Assembly (NCBI GenBank): GCA_029817715.1
Contig: JARUPY010000089.1
Span: 1,178,001 to 1,242,000 of the forward strand
Direction of reading: 5' to 3'
Source: Melastoma dodecandrum
Taxonomy: Eukaryota; Streptophyta; Magnoliopsida; Myrtales; Melastomataceae
DNA: 64,000 nucleotides
Made by a program: the position numbers and the translations under genes. Of this stretch, positions 1 through 11,572 are shown piece by piece; position 1 is the stretch's first letter, and every line of letters begins with the position of its first letter. The notes under the pieces are model-generated. The model had not been told where the DNA came from, did not search any database, and saw only the letters and a program-made list of their open reading frames with translations.

Positions 1-52
1 CAGATTTTGCATCTTAAGAAAATCAATCTTTTAAAAACAAACTTATAAATTT

Positions 53-1552
53 ACGTCAACTTTACGTTTTGGACCAAATTTTTGGCATATCGTTTAAAAA
101 ATTTTGAATTTGGCCTTATTTTAATTTTACTTTTGGATTTGGCCTTATTTGTAACGGCCGTACCCTGTCGATTTTAAACCATAGATTATCTGACATGTCA
201 CTAATTTTTTTTTATTCTTACATGGACTATCAGGATATATAATTTTTTTGTTATTCTTACGTGGACTTTGAGGCTATACGGATTCGTTAAGCCACCCCCA
301 CCCAAAAACCGTAATTTCCCTCCCTCTCTACCTCCCACCCTATGGCGTCTCCAGCGACCGGCCGCCATGTCCTTCTCCGCCTCCTCCGACCACGAACCAC
401 CTCCCGATCCATCTCCACCACCGTTCCCCTCCTTCAGGAGCCCCAGCTTGCTGAACTAACACCGGCGCCTCCTCCAACCCCGGACTCTGATGTTGTTGCA
501 ACGCCTCTATCCCCGAGCCCGTTGGTGGAACGCCACGCCGACGGAGACTTTCGCAGTTCTGATTAACATTTTCCCTGATCCAGTGTCTCCATTTTCTCAT
601 TCCCTTGGCCAGGCTGCAATGCATGATCATGCTCCATCGATACGTCGCATCTCCCGCGCTTCAGTCCCAGAAACAGCCTAGTCTCCCGTAGCATCTCCTT
701 CCTAAGCCTCTCGTTCTCGTCCATCACCTCACAGTTCTGGCAGCAAACTAAGGGAGAAGAATGCAAGGACGTTACCTGCTCTTCCCCGGAAATCGACAGG
801 GATATGATCGGGATAGCCGTGGCCACCACCGGAATCCCTGCCGACATCGCCGAGGCTGTCGCAACAGGAGGCGGGGCTGCCGCTGGATTTCACAAAGGAG
901 GCGCTTCTCCCCCTTTCGGAAAAATTCATTAGTGAATTCCCAACGATTATCGTCGGTATACATGATCTTGGCCGTGATCTGTGGTGGTTGTTAGTTTTCG
1001 TCTTTGGTATTATATTTTCTGGTTGGTTTTTTTTCCGGTCTTTTTGGACTGGGTCTTCGTCTGTTTCTGCTTGGAGGGATGCTTGTGAGGCTGTCTGGGA
1101 AGTGATTCGCTGTTCATTTTGATTTTTGGATTTGGATTAAGGAGTTGCTTCCTGATGCTGGGATTCGGTGTAGGATCTAGGGAACAATTCCCAGCGATTA
1201 TCGTCTCGGTGAGGAAAGGAGTTGGGAAGGCGAATCTCTGGGGGTCGACGCCGAAGGAGGCAGACACCGCTGGCGCGTCGGCGTGGCGTTCCATCGGCAG
1301 GGATATCCCCTCCTCCAACCCCTTTTTTATTTCTTTCGTTTATTACTGTCCACTTACGTAAAAAAAAGTAACGTTAAAGACACGTCAAATCACCTAAGAC
1401 AACAAAAAAAATCGTCACAAACACGTGGCCGTTACGAATAAGGCCAAATCTAAAAGTAAATTCGAAATAGGATCAAATTCAAAACTTTTTAAACGAAATA
1501 TCAAAAAGTAAAGTTGGCCGATTAGTAGGGCTAAATGTCGATAATTTATCAA
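53..1552. mobile_element. TIR DNA transposon with gene-like cargo, copy 1
   Basis: Two inverted arms bound about 1.5 kb. The left arm (about 53-170) and the right arm (about 1425-1552) both carry the phrase TTTAAAAAGTTTTGAATTTG and a GTAACGGCC-like inner edge, in opposite orientation. The interior is GC-rich and gene-like (about 330-1320), quite unlike the AT-rich arms. It shares its start, beginning ATGGCGTCTCCAGCGACC, and its last bases before the right arm with the element at 18121-18972. No transposase is visible, so it is non-autonomous. The layout fits a Pack-MULE-like element that picked up host gene pieces. I do not recognise the parent genes. The outer end of the left arm is diverged and I see no clean target duplication. 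Confidence 0.6.
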
Positions 1553-1841
1553 TTTAAAACAGGGAAGTTGAGTTTCGAAAGAACGATTTTTTAAATTTAA
1601 AATAAAAAAATCAACTTCAAAAATATTAATCAACAAAATTTGAAATTAAAAATTTTATTTCGTAAATTTTCTTACCGAATAAAAGGAAAAACTCGCTGGT
1701 CGGATCTTGTGCTCATTAGTAATGCCGAGTCGGATAGGCCTGCTCAAACAGATTGGGGCTTGGTTATTCATGTGAGATAAAAAAGGCGAGCGGAGAAGAG
1801 AAAAAATCTAAAACACCGCCGGTTGATGAGAATCGGGGGAG

Positions 1842-4800
1842 ATGGAGTCAGTGCTGTCACCTCCTCCCTTCCTGTCGGGGGGAACTCCCCTCACTCCCTT
1901 CTCACACTCCCTCTCCGTGAAGACGATTCTCCCGCGGGAATGCACTCGGGCCCGGTCGTCGCTCCCGGCGGCTCAGCCTGACCCGTGGTCCCAGCGAGAC
2001 CACCCCGGCCAACCCAAGCCGAGGTCCAAGAACCCGAAGAACCCCCTCTCCGACGACAACGCCCGCCGCATCATCCGCTCCAAGGCCCTCTACCTCAGCG
2101 CCCTTCGCAAGAACAAGGGCCCCAACGTCCACACCCCACCCTGGATCAAGCGCACCCCGGAACAGATGCTCCTCTACCTCTCCGACGACCGCAACGGCCA
2201 CCTCCACGGCCGTCACGTCCTCGCTGCCATCCGCACCGTACGGGCCCTCAGCCAGAAGAAGGAAGGGGAGTATGACATCCGCAAGGTCATGTCCGGCTTC
2301 GTCTGCAAGCTCACCTTCAGGGAAATGTGCGTCGTCCTCAAGGAGCAGAAGGGTTGGCGCCAGGTCAGGGATTTCTTCTACTGGATGAAGCTCCAGGTAA
2401 CTCCCTCGATTCCACTTCCTTCCTTGATTCTGCCGATAGTTGTCCTTCGACCTCGTTCTCGTGCTTCTGCAGATGAGTTACCGGCCCAGCGTGATTGCCT
2501 ACACCATTGTCTTGCGTATATACGGCCAAGTCGGTAAGATAAGCCTGGCCGAGGAGACATTCCTGGAAATGCTCGAGGCCGGCTGCGAGCCGGACCAGGT
2601 GGCTTGTGGGACCATGCTTTGTACTTATGCCAGATGGGGTCGCCACCGGGCCATGCTTTCCTTCCTTTCTGCTATTGAAGAGAGGGGCGTGACTCCATCT
2701 GTTTCTGTCTTCAACTTTATGCTGTCCTCCCTCCAGAAGAAGTCCCTCCATACCAGTGTCGTTGAGCTTTGGAGGAAGATGTCCAGCAAAGGCGTCGCTC
2801 CTAATGGGTTTACTTATACAGTTGTTGTCAGCTCCCTTGTCAAAGGCGGTTATGGAGATGAAGCTCTCAAGACTTTCTATGACATGAAGAATTCCGGTTT
2901 TATCCCCGAGGAGGTCATTTATAGCCATGTTATTAGTTTGTGCTCCAAAGATGATAGTAGACGGGATGAAGCGGTGGCTCTATATCACGATATGAGATCG
3001 CAGAAAATTCTTCCCAGCAACTACACATGTGCTTCTCTTCTAACTATATATTATAAGAGTGGGGACTATTCTAAGGCCCTTTCTCTTTTCTCAGAAATGG
3101 AAAGATATAAAATCCCTCCTGATGAGGTCATCCATGGCCTGCTTATTCGGATATATGGTAAACTTGGACTTTATGAGGATGCAGAAAGGACGTTCCGAGA
3201 AGTTGAGCATCTTGGTCTACTCAAGGATGAGAAGACATATTTAGCCATGGCTCAAGTTTACCTCAACTCTGGCAATGCCCTTAATGCTCTCAATCTTATA
3301 CAGCTAATGAAATCACGGAATATTTTGCTCTCCAGATTTGCCTATATTGTCTTGTTGCAGTGTCATCTAAAGAGGGAGGACTTAGGCTCTGCCGAGGCGA
3401 TATTCCTTGCTCTGAGTAGTACCGGCCAAGCTGATGCTGCTTCTTGTAATGATATGCTCCACGCATACATAAACTCGGGTCAGATGGTGAAGGCTATAGA
3501 ATTCACTTTCCAGATAAGGAAAAACAGGGAAGACTATGATGAACAGTTAATAAAGACAATAATGAGGGTCTACTGCAGAGCAGGAATGGTCAGAGATGCT
3601 GAGCAGTTTGTTGAAGAAATGCAAACGAATAGTAACCTCAAGGATAACAGATTTGTGCAGACATTCTTGAAAAAGATAAGCGGGGAATATAGAGGACAAA
3701 AAAATGATGAGGGCCGAGTTTTTGCATCAAAAACTTTAGACCCAGTGGCTCTTGGGCTGATGCTTACTTTGTATTTGGGCAATGACATGAGCAGATCTGA
3801 AGAGATCTTCCAGCTGTTGATAGATTGTGAAGGCGGCCCATCTGCTGTGAGTAAACTGATGACAAGTCTTATAAAAGAAGGTATCTGGCCTTGTGTTCAA
3901 TTTGCAGCAAGCATCTGTTAACATTGCATTAGTATGACAGAGTTTCCTTTGAAGCTTTCCCAAGACGTTGGTTATTATTTTCCATCTTTCAAATATATAC
4001 TCGGGGTTTAGATTGCTATAATAGGATATTATTGATGAACTTGTGGTCCAGTTTTGAGCATCATGGCCTGGATAGATTTTTCTTCATGAGTTTGATGATT
4101 CTGCGGTGTGATGAAATGCTTTTGCAGGTGACATTTCAAAAGCAGATAACCTCTATGGGCTTTCTACAAAGCTTGGTTTACAACCAGAGGATGAAATTGT
4201 CGCTGCCCTGATTAGCTTGTATGGCAAGGAGCAGAGACTGGATCGGGCTGAGGAAATATTTGGAGAAGCCAGCTCTCCTTTTCCTGCGAAAGTTATAGTT
4301 AATGCTATGATTGATTTGTACATCAGAAGTGGGAGAGCAGATGATGCATTTTTTCTGTACACAAAAGCTAGCGAACGAGGCGATAATCTCGGTGTTGTCG
4401 CTGTTAGCATAATTGTGAATGCTCTATCAAGCAATGGTATGCCTTATCTTATTTATTTGCAAAATAGCTTATATGGTCAATTTGCTTTGTTTCAATAAAT
4501 CCATACTTCAAGTTTGGGCTACTCAGTGCTGTAGTGCTATTAGTTACTAATTTGGAAAGATTTCTCCAGGAAAACATCAGGAGGCAGAGGTTCTTATTCG
4601 AAAATGCATGCAGGAAACTTTGGAACTTGACACAGTTGCTTATAATACATTTATAAAGGCAATGTTAGAAGCAGGTATTGAATTTTAGGATGTAGTACTA
4701 CTCTAGACAAATGCTATATCATCCAACATCCATTAATTTTAGTTCCTCTTTTTTTGGGGGTTGGGAGGTACAGGAAAACTAAAATTTGCAGCCAGCATAC

Positions 4801-6191
4801 ATCAGCAAATGCTTGCTAAGGGCATTGCTCCATCGATAAGAACAATCAATACTATGATCAGGTGCCTAGATTACGTAGCATTCCACTTCTCCTGCGAAAA
4901 TGACAATTATTGTTCCCACTCAGCCCACTGATCTCCTGTCTTTTCATTCAGTGTTTATGGTCGCAGCCGAGAGCTGAATAAGGCTATAGAGATGGTTGAC
5001 ATAGCACATAGCTTCAATTTGAGTCTTGATGAGAAGGCTTATATGAACCTTCTCCGCTTCTGCAGTCGCCAGGGTATGGATTTACGATGCTTGCAAAACC
5101 ATTTCATTGGGACTTCCTAAGTAATGTAGCTGAGTTTTTAGTCTCACCATCTTAAAGGACTTTATCACCATTTTTAGCTGTTCCAAACAAATTGACAGAT
5201 CATCAATGCATTCCATATCTAATTTGGTCGCTTAATGTCATCTACAAATGTCTGATACGTCTTTTTTTATTATTATTTTCTTTTTTAAAAAGACTGATGC
5301 TTTCGCCTCCAGTTGTCTGATGATTAGCATTCTTCATTTTCTCTGTTTACACAGGCGAGACAGAGAAGGCAACCCTTCTATTCTCCAAAATGAGGGAAGA
5401 AGGGATAAGACCAGGAAAGGTAGGGAGGGATACATGTTGATTTCAGAAGCTGTAACCTGAAACTTTTCTCCAATTGCAGTCGTGTTTGTTTCATCCTTAT
5501 AATTTCCGCTATATATTGCCTCCCCAGTCCCAAATCTTTGCTTGCTTACATACACAGATCAGACCATAAGTCGCTGTTCCAGTGCATCTGACCTCTGTAT
5601 TTCTTTAAAGTTTGTGGTATTCTGCTACTGCAGATTAGCTCCACGATGATGATGGACTTGTATGCCTCTGCGGGGCGTTGGGTCGAGGCTGCAGACCTCT
5701 TCACCGACATGAGGTTTGCTGGTATTGTTCCGGACTCTTCAGTATACCTGTCCTTGATCCGAGCTTATACGAATAGCTCGAAGACCGTCGAAGCAGAGGA
5801 CATCATCAAATCAATGCAAAGCGAAGGTATATCCCCTTCCTCTGCACATCACAACCGTGTCATATGGGGATACGCGAAAGCCGGCCAGATTAAGGAATCG
5901 GAGAGGGTTTACGGGGAAACCGTGAGCCGTAGCATTGGCGCCGACCCTTCATGTCACCGAACGATGCTGAGAGCTTACATGGACTGCGGGTACGTGGAAG
6001 ATGGGATTGCACAATTCGAACGTATAAGGGAGCAGGTGAGGATGGACAGGTTTATATGGAGCGCGGCCGTTCATCTCTACAGATCTTTGGGGCGGACCGA
6101 GGAAGCAGAGGACGTGTTGAAAGGGTTGAAGAGGGAAGGGATGCCGTTTCTTGCTAATCTCAAAGTGGCGCCAAAGAAGACGAGGAGCTGA
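1842..6191 (+). CDS. EMB976: EMB976-like pentatricopeptide repeat protein, 8 coding exons
   Basis: Coding exons: 1842-2396, 2473-3880, 4128-4436, 4570-4674, 4774-4861, 4952-5073, 5355-5419 and 5634-6191. They sum to 3210 nt, giving 1069 aa with all phases consistent. The protein is a long P-class PPR array. Repeats of about 35 residues with the pattern VTYTxxIxxYGKxGxxxxA run from roughly residue 190 to the end. The N-terminus is rich in Ser/Pro/Arg and looks like an organelle transit peptide. The segment RTPEQMxxYLxDDRNG near residue 105 and the stretch GWRQVRDFF before the repeats match the Arabidopsis At5g27270 (EMB976) type. Family members bind organelle RNA and are essential for embryo development. 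The exact RNA target cannot be read here. The exon layout is unusual for PPR genes, most of which lack introns. The stop lies only 113 bp before the next gene's start codon. Confidence 0.9.
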
Positions 6192-6193
6192 GT

Positions 6194-6219
6194 TGGGCTT
6201 GTTGTTGGGCCATGGCCCA
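6194..6219 (+). promoter_or_regulatory. Cluster of three site II (TGGGCY) motifs before NDUFS6
   Basis: TGGGCT at 6194-6199, TGGGCC at 6206-6211 and GGCCCA (reverse TGGGCC) at 6214-6219 lie within 26 bp, about 90-110 bp before the NDUFS6 start codon and 3 bp after the stop of the PPR gene. Site II elements are known TCP-factor targets in promoters of nuclear genes for respiratory-chain subunits. Spacing and number fit that role; binding is inferred. Confidence 0.65.
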
Positions 6220-6304
6220 ACTATGGTGCCATCCATCTTCTCGTCCATCCCCCACCCCTTCCAACGATTCCCAGCAGCAGCAGCGGAAGCGAAAGGGAGT
6301 CCCG

Positions 6305-7290
6305 ATGGCGTCGAATCTGAGGCTACTGAGGCAGCATGTAGCCAGGTACTGCAAACCTTCTCCGCTTCCTACCTACGGTGGTTTTTCATCCCGGTGCTTG
6401 GTGTCCGTCTATTCACATCCTCCGGAGAAGATCTCCGATTTCAGCCCCCACACCGCCAAGTGGATGCAGGTTCCCCCTACTACTTCTTCTTCCCTCCCCT
6501 TGGCTGCTCCCTCTCCCTTGGATGGTTTCGTGCTTCCTTCTGCCGTTATTTTGGACGCTTCTCTCCCGATCGTCCCGTATGTTGTTTGGCCTTGCCCTAG
6601 GATTTAATTGATTGTAGTTCCGACTGGGGATGATTGATTTTGGGATGCGTGCCTCATCTGATGAATCTGATGATGGAAGCATTGGGGAGGTCGTGGCTGC
6701 TTGTTTTGCCTCCAATTCTAGGTTTAACTACTTGAGCTGGCCTGGATGTTTTGTCTCGGGGAAAATCATCTCTCCCATTGATCTTCTTCAAGCTGTTCTG
6801 TGTCATCTCCATGCTTCTGTCTTCCGATTTTTCTTCCTCCCTGTAACGCTTGGACTCCGGGCCATTTGTTGTGTTGAACTGAGTTGAGAGGCATATGAGT
6901 TGCTTTTGTTTTCCCCTTGTCAGCATTATGGCATTCTTTTCTTCCATCTTCACTCTTTCCACCATTTTTTTCAGGACAGTAGCAAGAAGTCTCCAATGGA
7001 GTTGATCAATGAAATCCCTCCCATTAAGGTCGGAGACAGGATTGTCGCCTGTGAAGGAGGTTAGCCCTTTGTTTCTTCAGTTATTTCAGCCAAGAGTGTG
7101 TGTTACCTGCCTTGAGCAGACCGATCTATGCAGTGCATTGGAGTTCGCTTAACTGCAGCTCCCATGGTTTGACATTGCAGACAGTAATCCAGCACTTGGA
7201 CACCCGATAGAGTTCATATGCCTCGATAAAGCTGAGCCTGCTGTTTGCAAGTATTGTGGCTTGCGCTATGTCCAGGATCACCATCACTGA
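6305..7290 (+). CDS. NDUFS6: NADH dehydrogenase (ubiquinone) iron-sulfur protein 6, mitochondrial
   Basis: Exons 6305-6469, 6975-7059 and 7181-7290 give 119 aa. Residues 1 to about 45 are a basic, Ser/Arg-rich mitochondrial presequence. The mature part starts near HTAKWMQD, then SPMELINEIPPIKV, and ends in CKYCGLRYVQDHHH, the signature of the zinc-binding 13-kDa subunit of complex I. The zinc ligands are visible: Cys in VACEG, His in LGHPIEF, and the two Cys of CKYC. The subunit sits in the matrix arm of complex I and is needed for late assembly. Length and exon number fit the plant family (Arabidopsis At3g03070). The upstream in-frame ATG at 6212 was rejected because the protein from 6305 begins MASNL, as in relatives. 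The promoter must be compact, since the PPR stop is 113 bp away. Confidence 0.95.
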
Positions 7291-7686
7291 CATCACCTTT
7301 GGAGTATTTCTCCTTGTGCCTGCCGGTTATGGTGGGGTATGGTGCTACGTTCATTGCATTAATAAGGACAGTGGAGGAATCGGAAATGTTTCCCCTGTTT
7401 GTTATGGCAGAAACACTTCTTTTGTTGAGACCAACAGACGTTTTCCTATATTTCCGACACCCAAGCTGGTTGTATTCTATTCAGAAGAGACGCCTATTAC
7501 AACAATAGGTCAATCGAGCACATATCAATGGAAATTCCATAATATTTCTCCAGTCCACAGATAGATTTACATAAAAACAGAAGGTGAAGAGACAGGTCCC
7601 AGACATAACAAACCAGAAGAGTCTCCCAAATAAACGCCAGTACCACCCTTGAATGATATGACAAGTCAAATAATGTATAATGCACT

Positions 7687-9445
7687 CTAGAGAGTGATAA
7701 GGTCGTCCTTCGTCTGCTGCTGCTTCTTTGAATCCTGCCCGCCCTCTGAAGATCCATCGGCTTTCTTGCCAAAGATCATCTCATCCAGATCATCCATCAT
7801 ATCGTCGTGGCTCCCTCCAGCTGCTCCAGTACGGATCCCAGCCGGCTTTCTGACCAAGGCCTCCTCTTTCCCCAGAGCAGGCGACTCTTCCGGCTCGACA
7901 GCTACGGGTATCATGGCAGGTTCTGTTTCAGCAGGGGCAGAAACCGGCTTTTGCATCTCTTCATACTTCTGCAGCACTCTCTGGATATCATCATTGATGC
8001 TGAGGGCTTCAAATAGCAAAGCCTCGTTCTCTCCAGCAGTCTCAATGATTCTCTGCACAGTATACTGGGACTGACGACACTGCTGTCCGAGTGTGGTTGT
8101 CAAGTCATCCTGTCGGCCCAAACATAATCAGAAAGATGAAACATGGAAGAGGCTCCAGCTCTTCAGGTCCTTAATACTATCAGGTTAACAAGATATTATA
8201 GCAATGCCTACTCTAATAGAAATACAATACACAAGAGACAACTTTAGCCAATTCATCACAAGACGTTACGTTTAAGAGTAATCCATAAACAGCTAATAAA
8301 AAGAAGATTACTCTTTTACGGACCCTCAACACAAACCTAGAGAAATTGACATGAATACTGACTCCAACCAAACATGTTCTACCTCAGCTTGTATTAGGAT
8401 AAGCATGCCTTACTGTTGCATCACCAGATGAGAGTCTGCAAAAGTTCCCCTCCCGCAAAACAAAATTTAAAAAAAAAAAGCCAATTTGGATGATACGGTT
8501 TCAACACGAGAACGGCACACCAGTGGTTACAGCATACCTTCAAAGCATCTTGCTGGGGTGAAGAGGATAAAACTGTTGTGAGAAGCTCTATGCTGTTTCG
8601 TGCAACATCGAATGCTTCTTTTATCTGCTCTGGAGAGTATATGTGAAAGGTGTCATCATGCTGCAACTGCTCGACAAGATTCACGTCTGATTCTAAATCA
8701 GAAACTGATCGAGGCGGGGTGAAAATGGGTGCAAGGCTCTCATTGTCACGACCAGGAAACCGGATGCCCCGGGACTTCAAACTCTGAAACCAACAGCAAC
8801 ACAGAGTCAACAAGCCCTAAGGCAGCCCAAAACGATATTCCCGACATCTTGCACGAACAGGAGACACATGGAAAAAGCATATCATTTCTCGACTAAAATA
8901 GCGAAGGATTACTCGAGCAGACCAACCTTGTAGGTCTCTTCATACACAGGAAGATAACGAAGTTCGCTGGTAGACTCTCCCCATGCCTCGATCAACGTAA
9001 GGGCTTTGTTCCGATTATTGACAACAGTCTGAGGGTCTTCGATGAGCTTGACCATCTCATCGAGGACCCTCTCGGCCGCGACCTCCGAAAAGGCCTTCTC
9101 GCAGTTCTTGACACAAGTCTCGAGCAGGACCAGGGCCAGGTACTGGACCCTGGGGATCTTGAGCACGATCCTCCTCTTGATGCCACGTATGAGCTCCACA
9201 CTGTTGATCCTCTCGTTGTTGACCATGTCACAGATCTCAAGGTACATGGCCCAGTCAGGCTCGTCAAGGGACTCAGAGGTAGCCTCCTCGACGAGCTTGT
9301 CCGCAGGGTTCGGCCCCTGGAAGAGCTCCTTGACCTTGAAGCTCATGGAGCTCATGCCTGCGCTCATCTTCTTGGTGACCTCCGATCCGCTGATCTTCAA
9401 CCGCTCGCCGAGGGCGGTCACCTTGTCCATCAAGTTGTCGCTCAT
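7687..9445 (-). CDS. TOL1: TOM1-like protein (VHS-GAT ESCRT-0-type adaptor)
   Basis: Reading leftward, the exons are 9445-8927, 8783-8538 and 8109-7687, giving 395 aa. Residues about 10-175 form a VHS domain (DKLVEEATS, EICDMVN, QYLALVLLETCVKNC). Residues about 200-320 form a GAT domain (EQIKEAFDVARNSIELL, QCRQSQYTVQRIIE, GENEALLFEAL). The acidic tail contains DDMMDDLDEMIFGKK and ends DDLITL, close to Arabidopsis At5g16880. TOL proteins bind ubiquitinated plasma-membrane cargo and pass it to ESCRT-I for vacuolar degradation. The start at 9445 (MSDNLMDKV) is preferred over an in-frame ATG at 9463 because relatives begin with MSDN or MGDN. It is divergent from the calmodulin-like gene, with 593 bp between start codons. 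Confidence 0.92.
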
Positions 9446-10038
9446 CTTCGCTTCCCACCACACTTCCGACCCCCCTAAAACCTTCCTAAAACAACCCTAG
9501 ACGATCAAATCAAAGCCCTACACCACGACTAAAACCCTAATTCTACCTCTAAAATCCGAATTCGGATCGAGAATTCCCAGGGGGATTGATTTTTTACCTG
9601 ACGAGGAAGAAATCCGCAGAGAGACACGAAATCCGGAAGACGACGAAGAAGAAGTTCAGCAGGTCAAAAGCTTCCGCCGCGTCTTCCGTCAGACTGGGAC
9701 GGTGGGAAAATCTTCCGTAACATGTCACGTTACAACATTAAATTTCACCCCAAGTTGTGTTTTTTCCTCGCCTCCATGTCACAACGACCCAAAAAGTATT
9801 TGATGACGTGTCGTTTCTACAATGTGCCTGAGTGAGGGAGGGGGAGGAGGAGAGATCCGATTGTCTTGTTCCCCCCGATAGAATAGATAAAAGAGAGAGA
9901 GAGAGATTTAGAACATACCAGATCGGATCGGATCAGATCACTCTAATCTCGTGGAGTTCTCCCCAATCGCCCCGTGATCAGGTTGAAACCATGCCTCGGG
10001 TTGTTGAGCCCAGGGGGAGCTGAGATCGGCGGGACGAA
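9446..10038. promoter_or_regulatory. Shared intergenic promoter region between TOL1-like and CML genes
   Basis: These 593 bp separate two divergent start codons. They hold the 5' leader of the TOL1-like gene (about 9446-9700), an ACGT-core motif TGACGTG at 9804-9810, and a GA-rich run (about 9893-9905) in the likely CML leader. No other coding signal is visible. Confidence 0.5.
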
Positions 10039-10542
10039 ATGAGCGACAGCGCCGTGGACGATAAGGACAAGGCGGTGCCCGGAGTCGAGCTCGCCGAGCT
10101 ACGCGACATATTCAGGTCATTGGACAGAAACAACGATGGCAGCCTCAACCAGCTCGTGCACAGGTCCCTTCTCCGTTCCCTAGGGCTGATGCCGAGCCCC
10201 GATCAGCTGGACGACCTCATCCAGATGGCGGACCGGAACAGCAACGGGCTCATCGAGTTATTGGAGTTCGTGTGCCTGGTGGAGCCCGACCTCGTCCCCG
10301 CCAAGTGCCCCTACACCGAGGAGCAGTTGAGGCAGATCTTCAAGATGTTCGACAGGGACGGCAACGGGAACATCACCGCGAACGAGCTGGCTCACTTGAT
10401 GGCGAAGCTGGGTCACGCCCTCACCTCGGAGGAGCTCACGGAGATGATAAAGGAGGCGGACGTGGACGTGGACGGGTGTATCAACTTCCAGGAGTTCTCC
10501 CAGGCCATCACCTCCGCCGCCTTGGACAATTCCTGGGGTTGA
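10039..10542 (+). CDS. Calmodulin-like protein, CML18-type, four EF-hand loops
   Basis: Single exon, 167 aa. Four EF-hand loops are visible: DRNNDGSLNQLV (near residue 30), DRNSNGLIELLE (near 66), DRDGNGNITANE (near 105) and DVDVDGCINFQE (near 141). The ending ITSAALDNSWG and the middle VEPDLVPAKCPYTEEQL match the Arabidopsis CML18 (At3g03000) group. These are calcium sensors that change shape on binding Ca2+ and regulate targets. No myristoylation or prenylation motif is seen. Loop 1 has Val where position 12 normally has the bidentate Glu, so this site is probably weak or dead. Loops 2-4 keep Glu. The start was chosen because MSDS begins just before the conserved ELAELRDIFRSLD helix. Confidence 0.93.
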   Translation: MSDSAVDDKDKAVPGVELAELRDIFRSLDRNNDGSLNQLVHRSLLRSLGLMPSPDQLDDLIQMADRNSNGLIELLEFVCLVEPDLVPAKCPYTEEQLRQIFKMFDRDGNGNITANELAHLMAKLGHALTSEELTEMIKEADVDVDGCINFQEFSQAITSAALDNSWG

Positions 10543-11572
10543 AAGCTGTGGGTGGTGGGGTGTATCGTCTCAGTCGCCTGGCAGCAAACCAAGGACCTCG
10601 TCGCCGTTCAAAACGCGGGCGGCCCCAGTTGCAGAAATTGGTGATAGATACAAGGAAACGTAGCTCTCTCTAATCACTGCCATCGTGTCCCCGCCATTTT
10701 CAGGCCTGTAGATAAACAAAAAAAAAATAAATGCCAGCTTTCACAAAAACAATATTTTCCTGCAAAATATTTTGTTGTTGCAGTGCAGCTGCTTTTTTAT
10801 AATCACTTCACATTCAAATAAGATAATCTCAGTCCCCACCCCAATGCCACATTATTACTCACACCCACGGGTTTGAAATACGATTTCGGCAAAATTTGAC
10901 AGTGACTTTAGATTATTTGAAATAAAATTCATAATTTGAAATGTAAGGAATTTTCGAAATTTAAATACCTTTTTGCAGAAATAGATACGTATTTCATTAA
11001 TGCAACGGGGGAAAACAATATGCTTTTCCCACCAAAGCAGCCGTCGGTCTCCACTCAAATATTCGATTTTTTTTTTATTAAATTTACGTTGGTGCTGCGT
11101 GGGGGAAAGGTCAAATTCCCAAATCTCGATCTCAGCTGGAAAGATCCGAAACCTCTTGGGAATCCTCCGAGGTAAGATATCGATCCTTTATCTGCTCGTT
11201 TGTTCTTGTTTTTTGTTTCTGATTGTTGGAGGAGGGAAGGATGATGATGTTTGGATCGAAACCCCCCCTTTCTGTTTGGGTTTTGCGAAATCCCCGCCTT
11301 GAAGATCATCGTCCCCTTTTACCCGGTCTCGTGATGTTGTCGGTCTGGAAAAACCCTAGAATTCGAGCATATTCCGAGATTGTTTGGTTTTTAGGCAGTT
11401 GCATTGAAACGGAGTGATTGAATTGGAAGGAGTGGAAATGATTGAATGTGTTGTCTCTTTCGAAACGATTGCTGACGACCCACTTGCTAAAATGGAATGA
11501 AAGGGGATGTTGTGGTTCTTTGAGGATACCCAAGATTTGTAGGGAAGGGAGGGTTTAGGATCATGCTCCTAA
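10543..11572 (+). other. Intergenic: CML 3' region and probable MCC1-like 5' UTR with an intron
   Basis: From 10543 to about 11050 the sequence is AT-rich with no gene-like signal. At 11172 a strong donor (CCGAG followed by GTAAGAT) ends a purine-rich stretch, consistent with a 5'-UTR exon of the acetyltransferase gene spliced to an acceptor shortly before its start codon at 11573. The acceptor could not be placed. Confidence 0.4.

Noticed and set aside
340..960. A real host gene at the left edge
   Set aside because: Open frames are short and on both strands, the segment sits between transposon arms, and the same start sequence recurs in another element copy.
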